From NCBI RefSeq assembly GCF_009848505.1, contig NZ_WWDL01000026.1, positions 1-64,000 on the forward strand: a stretch of 64,000 nt of DNA, in the 5' to 3' direction. Source of the DNA: Muricoccus harenae (lineage in GTDB: Bacteria; Pseudomonadota; Alphaproteobacteria; Acetobacterales; Acetobacteraceae). The position numbers and the translations under genes were made by a program. Positions 45,524 through 56,875 of the stretch are shown piece after piece; the stretch's first letter is position 1; the number at the start of each line of letters is the position of its first letter. The notes under the pieces are model-generated. The model saw nothing but the letters and a program-made list of their open reading frames with translations. It did no database searches and was not told the DNA's origin.

Positions 45524-46498
45524 TCAGGCGGCCTGGGGCACGCGCACGCAGCGCGCGGCATGGCCAGGGACGGGGCTGCGGAAGTCCGGCACCTTGGGCA
45601 GGCAGGCCTCCTCCACATAGGGACAGCGGGGGGCGAAGGCGCAGCCCTGCGGCACACGCTCGAGATTCGGCGGTGCGCCGGGGATGGTGGTTAGGCGTTC
45701 TCCCCGCATCCCGGCATGTACCGTGGCGCCGAGCAGGCCCTGGGCATAGGGATGCAGCGGGCCGCGCATGAGGTCGCGCACCGGCCCTTCCTCGATGAAC
45801 TTGCCCGCATACATCACGGCCACCCGGTCCGCGATCTCGCCCGCCACGCCGAGGTCATGCGTCACGAAGATCACGCCCATGCCCATTTCCTGCTGCAACC
45901 GGCGCAGCAGCAGCAAGATCTGGATCTGCACCGTGGCGTCCAGCGCCGTGGTCGGCTCATCCGCCAGCAGCAGTTTCGGGCGGCAGGACAGGGCGATGGC
46001 GATCATCGCGCGCTGCCGCAGCCCGCCCGAAAGCTCATGCGGATAAGCCGCAAGGCGGCGCTTGGCCGAGGGAATCTGCACCAGTTCCAGCAGCTCCAGC
46101 GCCCTCTTGTCGGCCTCGGCGCGGCTCAGCCCCTCATGGCGCATCACCGTCTCGGCGATTTGGCGGCCGATGGTGAAGACCGGGTCCAGTGCCGTCATCG
46201 GCTCCTGAAAGATCATGGAGACGGTGCTGCCGCGGATATCGGCCATCCGCCGCTCGGAGGCCGTGATGATGTCGTGCCCGCCGACGCGCACCGTGCCCGA
46301 AAGCTTCGTGCGCCGCGGCGGGTTCAAGGCCATCAGGGCGCGCAGCGTCACCGACTTGCCCGAGCCGCTCTCGCCCAGGATGCAAAGGGATTCCCGCTCC
46401 GCCAGGTCGAAGGACACACCGTTGACGGCATTCACAGTGGCGTCGCGGGTGACGAAGCGGACGTTCAGATCCCGTACATGAACAAGGGATTCACTCAT
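45524..46498 (-). CDS. dppD: Peptide ABC transporter ATPase (DppD-like)
   Basis: 324 residues. Walker A is [13 protein letters not shown] near residue 38, signature LSGGLRQRAMIA (note GGLRQR, common in DppD), Walker [13 protein letters not shown]. The C-terminal oligopeptide-transporter extension has CAFAPRCPYVEEAC, which holds an Fe-S cluster in some homologues. Its ATG overlaps the dppF stop (46495-46498). Confidence 0.93.
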   Translation of the reverse strand: MSESLVHVRDLNVRFVTRDATVNAVNGVSFDLAERESLCILGESGSGKSVTLRALMALNPPRRTKLSGTVRVGGHDIITASERRMADIRGSTVSMIFQEPMTALDPVFTIGRQIAETVMRHEGLSRAEADKRALELLELVQIPSAKRRLAAYPHELSGGLRQRAMIAIALSCRPKLLLADEPTTALDATVQIQILLLLRRLQQEMGMGVIFVTHDLGVAGEIADRVAVMYAGKFIEEGPVRDLMRGPLHPYAQGLLGATVHAGMRGERLTTIPGAPPNLERVPQGCAFAPRCPYVEEACLPKVPDFRSPVPGHAARCVRVPQAA

Positions 46499-47547
46499 GC
46501 GGCCACCTTCGGGGCATGGCTGTGCCCGCTGTTCGGAACGACCATCAGGCAGGCCGCCTGCTGCCCCGCCGGCGCCGGATGCAGCGGCGGCACGGTGGTG
46601 GAGCAGACGGGCTCGGCAAAGGCGCAGCGCGTGTGGAAGCGGCAGCCCGAGGGGGGATTGATGGGATTGGGCGGATCGCCGGTCAGCGGCGGCTCGGTGC
46701 GGCGGAGGTCCGGGTCCATGGAAGGGCGGCTGGCCAGCAGGGCCGCGGTGTAGGGATGCACGGCCGCGGCATAGATCGTCTCCACCGGCCCGATCTCCGC
46801 AACCTTGCCGAGATACATCACCAGCAGCCGGTCCGACATGTACTGCACCACGTTGAGGTCATGGCTGATGAAGACATAGGTGAGGCCGAACTGCCCCTTC
46901 AGGTCCTGCAGCAGGTTGAGCACCTGCGCCTCCACCGACTTGTCGAGGGCGGAGACCGGCTCGTCGAGGATCACAAGCCTTGGGCGCAGGGCCAGGGCAC
47001 GGGCGATGTTGATGCGCTGCCGCTGCCCACCCGAAAGCTCATGCGGGTAGCGTCGCGCGAACTGGTCCGGGTTCAGCCCCACTGCCGCCAGCAGGTCCCT
47101 TGCCCGGCCACGCGCATCGCCGCGTCCCAGCCCATGCACCTGCGGCGCGAAGGCGATGGACTCCTCGATGGTCAGGCGCGGGTTCAGGGAGGCGTAGCTG
47201 TCCTGGAACACCATCTGCACCTGGCGGCGGTATTCCTTCAGCGGCAGCTCGCGCCCGCCCACCACCTGCCCGTCGAACACCACCTCGCCGGCGGTCGGTG
47301 CCATCAGCGCCATGATCAGGCGCGAGGTGGTGGACTTGCCGCAGCCGGATTCGCCCACGATTCCGAGCGTCTCGCCCTTGCGCACGTCGAAGTCGATGTT
47401 GTCCACCGCCTGCACCACACCCGCGCCCCGGCCCAGGAATCCGGATTTGAGCGGGAAATGCTTCGTCAGCCCGCGCACGGTCAGCAGCGGCTGGGCGGGG
47501 CCGCCGATATCCGGCAGCGGCGGCAAGGTGTCGGATGGAGCCGTCAT
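46495..47547 (-). CDS. dppF: Peptide ABC transporter ATPase (DppF-like)
   Basis: 350 residues. Walker A is GESGCGKSTTSRL near residue 63, signature [12 protein letters not shown], Walker B LVILDEPVSALD. The N-terminal insert HFPLKSGFLGRGAGVVQAVD and the C-terminal Cys-rich motif CRFHTRCAFAEPVC are typical of DppF. First gene of the leftward transporter operon, divergent from the second binding-protein gene with 132 nt between the starts, which should carry both promoters. Confidence 0.93.
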   Translation of the reverse strand: MTAPSDTLPPLPDIGGPAQPLLTVRGLTKHFPLKSGFLGRGAGVVQAVDNIDFDVRKGETLGIVGESGCGKSTTSRLIMALMAPTAGEVVFDGQVVGGRELPLKEYRRQVQMVFQDSYASLNPRLTIEESIAFAPQVHGLGRGDARGRARDLLAAVGLNPDQFARRYPHELSGGQRQRINIARALALRPRLVILDEPVSALDKSVEAQVLNLLQDLKGQFGLTYVFISHDLNVVQYMSDRLLVMYLGKVAEIGPVETIYAAAVHPYTAALLASRPSMDPDLRRTEPPLTGDPPNPINPPSGCRFHTRCAFAEPVCSTTVPPLHPAPAGQQAACLMVVPNSGHSHAPKVAA

Positions 47548-47636
47548 GTCTTTCCCATCGGGCCGGGCAGGAAGGCACAGCCGTTACGGAGCTTGCAATC
47601 CCCAGGCCAGAGCCGCTAGCCGTTATGGCATCGAAC

Positions 47637-47664
47637 TTGCCTGAACCTGGACGCATCGTTATCC
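47637..47664 (+). promoter_or_regulatory. Possible promoter of binding protein at 47680
   Basis: TTGCCT (47637-47642), a 16-nt spacer and TTATCC (47659-47664) lie just upstream of the Shine-Dalgarno GGAGAGGG and the ATG. The -10 is poor and the leader would be short, so this is tentative. Confidence 0.3.
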
Positions 47665-47679
47665 ACGGAGAGGGCACGA

Positions 47680-49341
47680 ATGAGGAAGATCACGCGGCGG
47701 AGCTGGCTGATGGCCGGCGCCCTGCTCGCCGGCCTGGGCGGCTTCGGCGTCGGCCCGGCCAGTGCCCAGGAGAAGGTGCTGCGGATCGGCATGACCGCCG
47801 CCGACATCCCCCGCACCTCCGGCCAGCCCGACCAGGGCTTCGAGGGGAACCGCTTCACCGGCATCCCGATGTATGACGCGTTGGTGAACTGGGACCTCTC
47901 CAGCGCCGACAAGCCCTCCGTCATCATCCCCGGCCTGGCTACCGAATGGCGGGTGGACGAGAGCGACAAGACCAAGTGGCGCTTCACCCTGCGCCAGGGC
48001 GTGAAGTTCCATGACGGCAGTCCCTTCAATGCCGCCGCCGTCGTTTGGAACGTCCAGAAGGTGCTGGACCAGTCCGCGCCGCATTACGACGCCGCCCAGG
48101 TCGGCCTGACCGTCAGCCGCATGCCAACGCTGAAGTCCGCCCGCGCCATCTCCGACCATGAGGTCGAGCTGACGACGAGCGAGCCAGACAGCTTCCTGCC
48201 GATCAACCTCACAAACCTCTTCATCGCCTCCCCCACGCATTGGGCGGCGAAGCTGGCCGCCGTGCCGGCCAGCGTGACGGATGCCCGCCAGCGCTCCAAC
48301 CAGGCCTGGGCCGCCTTCGCCGGCGATCCCTCCGGCACCGGGCCCTTCCGCGGCACCCGCCTGGTTCCGCGCGAGCGCTTCGAGATGGTGGCCAACCGCG
48401 ACTACTGGGATTCGGCCCGTCGCCCGAAGGTGGACCGCGTGGTCCTGCTGCCCATTCCCGAGGCGAACACCCGCACCGCCGCCCTGCTGGGCTACCAGGT
48501 CGACTGGATCGAGGCGCCGGCGCCGGATGCGGTGCAGCAGATCACGTCGCGCGGCTTCAAGATGTACCAGAACGCCCAGCCGCATGTCTGGCCCTGGCAG
48601 TTCTCCTTCGCGGAAGGTTCGCCCTGGCTGGACCGCCGCGTCCGCCATGCCGCCAATCTCTGCGTGGACCGTTCGGAGCTGAAGACCCTCCTTTCGGGCC
48701 TGATGGAGGTTCCGCAGGGCACGGTCGGTCCCGGCCACCCCTGGTGGGGCAATCCGTCCTTCAAGATCCGCTATGATCTCGCCGAGGCGCAGCGGCTGAT
48801 GCGGGAGGCCGGACATTCCGCGCAGAACCCGCTGCGGGTGAAGATCCTCACCTCCGCCTCGGGCTCCGGCCAGATGCAGCCGCTGACCATGAACGAGTTC
48901 ATGCAGGAGGCCCTCCGCGCCTGCTACTTCGACGTGCAGCTCGAGGTTGGCGAGTGGAACGCCATCTTCAACAATTGGCGCGAGGGGGCGCGTAGCCCGG
49001 GTGCCCGCGGGGCGAATGCCACCAATATCAGCTTCGCCGCCATGGATCCCTTCTTCGCCATGGTCCGCTTCGTGGCCACCGCCGCGCAGCCGCCGGTCTC
49101 GAACAACTGGGGCTATTTCTCCAACCCCGAGTTCGACCAGCTCATCGCCACCGCCCGCACCACCTTCGACGGGCCGGGGCGTGACGCCGCCCTGGCAAAG
49201 CTGCATGCCCGCATCGTGGAGGAAGCCCCCTTTCTTTGGATCGCGCATGACGTCGGCCCCCGCGCCATCTCCCCACGCGTGAGCGGCGTTGTGCAGCCAC
49301 GCAGCTGGTTCATCGACATCGCAACCATGTCGATGAACTGA
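47680..49341 (+). CDS. Peptide/solute-binding protein, SBP family 5 (paralogue 2)
   Basis: 553 residues. Signal peptide MRKITRRSWLMAGALLAGLG (Tat-like RRSWLM) ends at PASAQ. Family signatures: LRQGVKFHDGSPFNAAAVVW, GDPSGTGPFRGTRLVPRERF, NLCVDRSELKTLL. It shares segment after segment with the protein at 41906 (GSGQM, NEF, MDPFFAMVRF versus SDPLYALVRF), so the two are paralogues that probably serve the same DppBCDF channel with different ligands. Good Shine-Dalgarno GAGAGG; followed by a clear terminator. Confidence 0.92.
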   Translation: MRKITRRSWLMAGALLAGLGGFGVGPASAQEKVLRIGMTAADIPRTSGQPDQGFEGNRFTGIPMYDALVNWDLSSADKPSVIIPGLATEWRVDESDKTKWRFTLRQGVKFHDGSPFNAAAVVWNVQKVLDQSAPHYDAAQVGLTVSRMPTLKSARAISDHEVELTTSEPDSFLPINLTNLFIASPTHWAAKLAAVPASVTDARQRSNQAWAAFAGDPSGTGPFRGTRLVPRERFEMVANRDYWDSARRPKVDRVVLLPIPEANTRTAALLGYQVDWIEAPAPDAVQQITSRGFKMYQNAQPHVWPWQFSFAEGSPWLDRRVRHAANLCVDRSELKTLLSGLMEVPQGTVGPGHPWWGNPSFKIRYDLAEAQRLMREAGHSAQNPLRVKILTSASGSGQMQPLTMNEFMQEALRACYFDVQLEVGEWNAIFNNWREGARSPGARGANATNISFAAMDPFFAMVRFVATAAQPPVSNNWGYFSNPEFDQLIATARTTFDGPGRDAALAKLHARIVEEAPFLWIAHDVGPRAISPRVSGVVQPRSWFIDIATMSMN

Positions 49342-49364
49342 TCCCGACACCCTCCCAGGTTCGG

Positions 49365-49401
49365 ACGGGCCGTTTCCTTGCCGGGACGGCCCGTTCCTTT
49401 T
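49365..49401 (+). terminator. Rho-independent terminator after binding protein
   Basis: ACGGGCCG and CGGCCCGT form an 8-bp stem (extendable by flanking G-T and G-C pairs) with a 14-nt loop, followed by TCCTTTT. It lies 24 nt after the stop codon and before glgC. Confidence 0.6.
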
Positions 49402-49530
49402 GGCCGAGCTGCACCGGCTCGCCTCCATCGATCTGCGGGACTCGCGCGTCCGTGTCCACCAGCCCCCCGTTTCGACATAGCTGAAAGCTGCCATACTCAG
49501 CGCGCTCGCTCGGGAGGACCCATAAGAAAC

Positions 49531-50799
49531 ATGACGACAAGGCCGGTTCCTTCGGTGCCCCTGGCGCGCTCCGCCATGGCCTATGTCCTTGCCGGAGGAC
49601 GCGGCTCCCGCCTGTTGGAACTGACCGACCGCCGAGCCAAACCCGCCGTCTTCTTCGGTGCCAAGTCCCGCATCATCGACTTCGCCCTCTCGAATGCCAT
49701 CAACTCGGGCATCCGCCGCATCGGGGTAGCGACGCAGTACAAGGCGCACAGCCTCATCCGCCACATGCAGCGCGGCTGGAACTTCCTGCGCCCCGAGCGG
49801 AACGAGAGCTTCGACATCCTCCCCGCAAGCCAGCGTGTGTCGGAGACGGAGTGGTATTCCGGCACGGCCGACGCCGTGTTCCAGAACATCGACATCATAG
49901 ACAGCTATGGTCCCCGCTACATGGTCATCCTGGCCGGGGACCATGTCTACAAGATGGACTATGAGGTGATGCTGCAGCGCCACGTCTCCTCGGGCGCCGA
50001 GGTGACGGTGGCCTGCATCGAGGTGCCGCGGCTGGAGGCCAGCGCCTTCGGCGTCATGCATGTCGACGAATCCGACCGCATCATCTCCTTCCTGGAGAAG
50101 CCGGCCGATCCGCCCCCTATTCCCGGACGCCCGGACGTGGCCCTCGCCTCCATGGGCATCTATGTCTTCGAGACGCGGCTCCTGATGGAGGAGTTGCGCC
50201 GGGACGCTGCCAATCCCGAGTCCAGCCGTGACTTCGGCAAGGACATCATCCCCGCCCTGGTCGCGCGCGGTACCGCCGTCGCGCACCGGTTCGAGGAATC
50301 CTGTGTTCGCTCCGGCCACGAGGCCGAATCTTATTGGCGCGACGTGGGCACGCTGGACGCCTATTGGCAGGCGAATATCGACCTGACGGATGTGGTCCCC
50401 TCGCTCGACATCTATGACCGCGACTGGCCGATCTGGACCTATGGCGAGGTGACGCCGCCCGCCAAGTTCGTGTTGGACGATGAGGGGCGCCGCGGCATGG
50501 CGGTGGATTCTCTCGTCGCCGGCGGCTGCATCGTCTCCGGTTCCCATGTCCGGCGCTCGCTGCTCTTCTCCAATGCCCGCGTTCATTCCTACGGCCAGGT
50601 GGAGGGCTGCGTGCTGCTGCCCGGCGTGGAGGTCGGGCGCCATGCACGGCTGCGGAAGGTGGTGGTGGACAGCGGCGTCATCCTGCCCGAGGGACTGGTG
50701 GTGGGCGAGGACCCCAAGGAGGACGCGCGGCGCTTCCGCCGCTCGGCTGGCGGCGTCTGCCTCATCACCCAGCCCATGATCGACGCCCTGACGAAATGA
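49531..50799 (+). CDS. glgC: Glucose-1-phosphate adenylyltransferase
   Basis: Makes ADP-glucose from glucose-1-phosphate and ATP, the committed step of bacterial glycogen synthesis; 422 residues. N-terminal nucleotide-binding [20 protein letters not shown], then [42 protein letters not shown] and [15 protein letters not shown]; the C-terminal left-handed beta-helix ([20 protein letters not shown]-like repeats) carries allosteric sites. ATG 49531 (MTTRPVPS) follows GGGAGGA with long spacing. The stop overlaps the glgA start (ATGA). Confidence 0.95.
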   Translation: MTTRPVPSVPLARSAMAYVLAGGRGSRLLELTDRRAKPAVFFGAKSRIIDFALSNAINSGIRRIGVATQYKAHSLIRHMQRGWNFLRPERNESFDILPASQRVSETEWYSGTADAVFQNIDIIDSYGPRYMVILAGDHVYKMDYEVMLQRHVSSGAEVTVACIEVPRLEASAFGVMHVDESDRIISFLEKPADPPPIPGRPDVALASMGIYVFETRLLMEELRRDAANPESSRDFGKDIIPALVARGTAVAHRFEESCVRSGHEAESYWRDVGTLDAYWQANIDLTDVVPSLDIYDRDWPIWTYGEVTPPAKFVLDDEGRRGMAVDSLVAGGCIVSGSHVRRSLLFSNARVHSYGQVEGCVLLPGVEVGRHARLRKVVVDSGVILPEGLVVGEDPKEDARRFRRSAGGVCLITQPMIDALTK

Positions 50800-52247
50800 A
50801 CGCGCTGCGCGTCCTTTCGGTCGCCTCCGAATGCTTTCCGCTGGTTAAGACTGGCGGGCTGGCGGATGTGGTGGGGGCCCTGCCGGCGGCACTCGCGGCC
50901 GAATCGGTGGCGGTCCGGACTTTGGTGCCCGGCTATCCAGGAGTGATCGCCAAGGTCGGCAAGGCCGATCCCCTTCACGCATTCGACGATCTTTTCGGCG
51001 GTCCTGCGCGGATTCTGGCTGCCCATGCGGCAGGGCTGGACCTGCTGGTCCTCGATGCCCCGCATCTCTACGCCCGCGCGGGCGGCCCCTATTCGGACCC
51101 GCAGGGCCGGGACTGGGCCGACAACCCGCAGCGCTTTGCCGCCCTCTGCTGGGCCGCCGCCGAGATCGGGCGCGGCGCCTTGCCCGGCTGGCGGCCGGAT
51201 GTGGTGCATGCGCATGACTGGCAGGCGGGCCTCGTTCCCGCCTATCTCCATTATGGCGGCAGGCCACGGCCCGGCACCGTCTTCACCGTCCACAACCTGG
51301 CCTTCCAGGGCCAGTGCGACGCTTCCCTACTCGCCGCCCTGCGCCTGCCGCCGGAGGCCTGGGGGCTGGACGGGGTGGAATATTACGGCGCGATCGGAAC
51401 GCTGAAGGCGGGATTGCGCCTGTCGGATCGCATCACCACCGTCTCCCCCACCTATGCGCGGGAGATCGCGACGCCGGCGGAGGGGATGGGGCTGGATGGG
51501 CTCCTTCGTGCCCGGGCCGGCGTGCTGCACGGGATCCTGAACGGGATCGACGAAGTCGCCTGGAACCCCGCCGCGGATCCCCACCTTGCCGCATCCTTCG
51601 ATGCGGAGCATCCGGAGGGGCGGGAAGCTAACCGCTCCGCCCTGCGCGCCCGAATGGGACTTGAGGACGCTCCCGAGGCGCTGGTGATCGGCGTGGTCAC
51701 CCGCCTCACCGGCCAGAAAGGCATGGATCTGCTGCTGGAGGCCCTGCCGGTCCTGCTCGGCCATGGCATGCGCCTCGCGCTGCTGGGCGCCGGCGAGCCG
51801 GGGCTCGAAGCCGGCTTCCTGGCCGCCGCCGCAGCCCATCCCGGCCGGATCGGGGTGCAGATCGGCTATGACGAAGCCCTCGCGCATCTGATCCAGGGCG
51901 GTTGCGATGCCCTTCTCGTTCCCTCGCGCTTCGAGCCTTGCGGCCTCACCCAACTCTGTGCCCTGCGCTATGGCGCCCTTCCCGTGGTCGCGCGGGTGGG
52001 CGGGCTGGCCGATACGGTGATCGATGCGAATGAGGCAGCGCTTGCCATGAAAGTGGCCACCGGTCTGCAATTCGCCCCCACCACGGCGCCGGTCCTGGAA
52101 TCCGCACTGGCCCGGCTGGCCGCCTTGTGGCAGGACCGCGCCACTTGGGCCGCGACCCAGGCAAATGCCTTGCATGCCCCCGTCGGCTGGGCGCGGTCCG
52201 CCGCCCGCTATGCGGCAGTCTACCGGGAGCTCAGTGGGGCAGGCTAA
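50796..52247 (+). CDS. glgA: Glycogen synthase (ADP-glucose), GT5
   Basis: Extends alpha-1,4-glucan using ADP-glucose; 483 residues. The N-terminal domain has [17 protein letters not shown] with the ADP-glucose-binding KTGGL motif, and [15 protein letters not shown]. The C-terminal domain has [20 protein letters not shown] and the donor site [23 protein letters not shown], with the conserved Glu and Cys. All catalytic regions are present. Translationally coupled to glgC. Confidence 0.95.
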   Translation: MNALRVLSVASECFPLVKTGGLADVVGALPAALAAESVAVRTLVPGYPGVIAKVGKADPLHAFDDLFGGPARILAAHAAGLDLLVLDAPHLYARAGGPYSDPQGRDWADNPQRFAALCWAAAEIGRGALPGWRPDVVHAHDWQAGLVPAYLHYGGRPRPGTVFTVHNLAFQGQCDASLLAALRLPPEAWGLDGVEYYGAIGTLKAGLRLSDRITTVSPTYAREIATPAEGMGLDGLLRARAGVLHGILNGIDEVAWNPAADPHLAASFDAEHPEGREANRSALRARMGLEDAPEALVIGVVTRLTGQKGMDLLLEALPVLLGHGMRLALLGAGEPGLEAGFLAAAAAHPGRIGVQIGYDEALAHLIQGGCDALLVPSRFEPCGLTQLCALRYGALPVVARVGGLADTVIDANEAALAMKVATGLQFAPTTAPVLESALARLAALWQDRATWAATQANALHAPVGWARSAARYAAVYRELSGAG

Positions 52248-52340
52248 TTCGCGTCCTGCGCGCACTATCCCCGGCAGACTCGCGTTTCACGTTTACAAGC
52301 GATCTTTCCCAGGAGATGGAAAAGCTCGTACAGGACGGCA

Positions 52341-54821
<2,481 letters not shown>

Positions 54822-54857
54822 ACCGGTTCAGCGTTGGCGGACGCGGTGCGCGGAAAC

Positions 54858-55103
54858 CTAATGGTGCAGCCGCTTTATCATTTCCTGCGCAGCGGCCTCC
54901 ACCTCCTCCACCAGGATGGTCCGGATGGCCGCGCCATCCAGCCGGCCGGCAGGGCCGCTCCGCTCGAACAGTTCGACGAGTTGTCGCACCTCCTCCGCTG
55001 CGGAGCGGAGATAGGTGATCGGATCATCGCTCTTTCGCAGGCCTTCCTCGAGAACGGTGCGGATGGCGGCGGCCATTGTCCTCCGCAACGTCTCCTCGCA
55101 CAT
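54858..55103 (-). CDS. Small helical protein, unknown
   Basis: 81 residues, probably all-helical, acidic in the middle (TVLEEGLRKSDDPITYLRSA, EEVRQLVELFERSG, TILVEEVEAAAQEMIKRLH). No signal peptide or membrane segment. ATG 55103 or the downstream ATG at 55076. Convergent with glgP and divergent from the cellulose operon. It resembles short cytoplasmic helical hypotheticals and could be a regulator of neighbouring operons, but nothing supports that beyond position. The 291-nt region 55104-55394 between it and the next gene is visibly richer in AT than its surroundings, and should contain both divergent promoters. Confidence 0.5.
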   Translation of the reverse strand: MCEETLRRTMAAAIRTVLEEGLRKSDDPITYLRSAAEEVRQLVELFERSGPAGRLDGAAIRTILVEEVEAAAQEMIKRLHH

Positions 55104-55394
55104 CTGCCCATCCTGTCCGTAGCACCAATCTTTCGAACGTATACCATGCGTGATCGCTGGCCGGAACGTTACACATCATCCGGATTACATCTTCTGTTGT
55201 GCAGTCCGCACTTCTCCGCATCACAACCCGATCATGCACGATAATTTCTAGGCTTCAGAGGACGAATGCGCGTTGCCGCAAGGCACCGCACCCGCTGATG
55301 GACGGTCCAGGGCGCGTCTGCTCGCATGGGTAGCAGGAACAATGTCCTCTTCCCGGTTTACGGACCAATGCCTATGCTGTCCTAAGTCATCAAG

Positions 55395-56054
55395 ATGAGG
55401 GTTTCAGCCCGCGTGGACGAGCCGATCGATCGCCTTCTGCGCGCCTGTGGGCTGCGGAGCTTTTCTTACCTTCGCTATCCCCCCGTGCAGATCGAGATGT
55501 GGGCGCCGGAGCCCGCAGCCGAAGCGCCGGCCGCTCCGCAGGACGAAGTCAGGTTGACCGAGGAATCATCGCCGCCGCTCGCAGCCGCAACGCCTACGGC
55601 AGCATCAGCCGCGGTCACACCGCTCGCGCGCGGCGCGCAGCGCGTCAGCCTCACCCGGCTGCACCGTCCGCCGCGTCCCCGCCCGGAACCCCCAGCCGCC
55701 CCGCCGGCCGCCTTCGCGCATGAACCGTCGGCGCGCCCGCAGGTCGTGCGACGCCTGCCCCGCCCCGCTCCGGCCTCCCTCCAGGTGCCCGCTCCCTTGC
55801 CATCGGCGCCCCTGCCCGAGCCGCCGCTGAGGCGACATGCCGCGCTGGCCCCGGCTCGTTCCGCTGCCCCGCCGCCGCCGGCTGCGCGGCGCTTCGCCCT
55901 GCTTGATGAGATTTCGGCCGAGGCCGCACCGCCGCGCGCCGCGCCGCGGGCCCGCGAGCCCGTTTCCCCGCCTCCCCCTCCTGCGCCCGAGGCCCCGCCT
56001 GCCCCGCCACGCCTGCGGGTGCGGCGGCGCGTCCAGCCTGGGGGCAGCACGTAA
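55395..56054 (+). CDS. Pro/Ala-rich protein at head of cellulose operon
   Basis: 219 residues. A ~40-residue ordered N-terminus (EPIDRLLRACGLRSFSYLRY) is followed by a long Pro/Ala/Arg-rich disordered tract containing RRFALLDEIS near residue 165. FALLDE-type motifs occur in the BcsO/BcsP accessory proteins of cellulose operons; I see only that short resemblance. Its TAA overlaps the bcsQ ATG by one nucleotide (TAATG), so coupling is likely. It may tether or localise the BcsQ ATPase or the synthase. Low-complexity composition makes homology calls unsafe. Confidence 0.6.
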   Translation: MRVSARVDEPIDRLLRACGLRSFSYLRYPPVQIEMWAPEPAAEAPAAPQDEVRLTEESSPPLAAATPTAASAAVTPLARGAQRVSLTRLHRPPRPRPEPPAAPPAAFAHEPSARPQVVRRLPRPAPASLQVPAPLPSAPLPEPPLRRHAALAPARSAAPPPPAARRFALLDEISAEAAPPRAAPRAREPVSPPPPPAPEAPPAPPRLRVRRRVQPGGST

Positions 56055-56875
56055 TGCCGCTCCTCGCCTTCGTCTCGCCCAAGGGCGGTGTCGGGAAAAC
56101 CACGCTCGCCGCCAATGTGGCCGCCCTGCTGGCCGCGCGCGGCCATGACGTGCTCGGCCTGGACCTGGATCCCCAGAACGCCCTCCGCCTGCATCTCGGC
56201 CTGCCGGTGCGGGACGAGGAGGGCTTCGTCACGAGCCTGGGCAGCGGCATCGCCTGGCGCGCCGCTTTGCGGCAAACGCCCTATGGCGTCTCCCTCCTGC
56301 CCCATGGCGGAGCGGAGCCGCGTCAGGCGCTGGAGCTGACCCGCTTGCTGATGGACCGGCCAGAGATCCTGGCCGATCCGGTCCGCGAGATGCTGGCCGA
56401 CCCGCTCCGCATCCTGGTGGTGGACAGCCCTCCCGGCCCCTCTCCCGCCCTCTTGGCCCTCATGCCGATGCTGGACCTGCCGGTGGTGGTGCTGCTGGCC
56501 GATGGCGGCAGCGCCTCCCTCATCCCGCAGATCGCCGATGACCGCTTCCTCGGGCGCGGCACGCTCGCGACCCGGGCAGCGGATCGCGCGGTGCTGGTGC
56601 TGAACCAGATCGAGCTGGACACGCCCCTCTCCACAGCCGTGCTCGACTGCGCGCAGGCGATGCTGGGCAGCCGCCTCCTCGGCGTCGTCGCTCGGGATCC
56701 GGCGGTGGCGGAGGCGCTGGCCGACCGCCGCCTGCCGGTGGAGGCCGCAGGCGGACGGGCCGCCGAGGACCTCTCCCTGATCGCCGAAACGCTTCTCGGC
56801 CGCCTTTCCCTGCCGCCACCCGCCGCACCGGACAGCGGCCGTTCCGCACTCACCAACTGGGGACTCCGCAGATGA
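56054..56875 (+). CDS. bcsQ: Cellulose operon ParA/MinD-like ATPase BcsQ
   Basis: 273-residue cytoplasmic P-loop ATPase of the ParA/MinD class. Deviant Walker A SPKGGVGKTTLAANVAALL at residues 8-26, DLDPQNALRLHLGLP as the A' region, and VVDSPPGPSPALLALMPMLD as switch II/Walker B. This is the BcsQ (YhjQ) pattern; BcsQ helps localise cellulose synthase at the pole and is required for cellulose production in enteric bacteria. Its stop overlaps the bcsAB ATG as ATGA. Confidence 0.9.
   Translation: MPLLAFVSPKGGVGKTTLAANVAALLAARGHDVLGLDLDPQNALRLHLGLPVRDEEGFVTSLGSGIAWRAALRQTPYGVSLLPHGGAEPRQALELTRLLMDRPEILADPVREMLADPLRILVVDSPPGPSPALLALMPMLDLPVVVLLADGGSASLIPQIADDRFLGRGTLATRAADRAVLVLNQIELDTPLSTAVLDCAQAMLGSRLLGVVARDPAVAEALADRRLPVEAAGGRAAEDLSLIAETLLGRLSLPPPAAPDSGRSALTNWGLRR

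Noticed and set aside
47659-50643. 994-residue minus-strand open frame over the binding protein and glgC
   Set aside because: Both genes on the plus strand are certain; the frame crosses a terminator and shows no domain.
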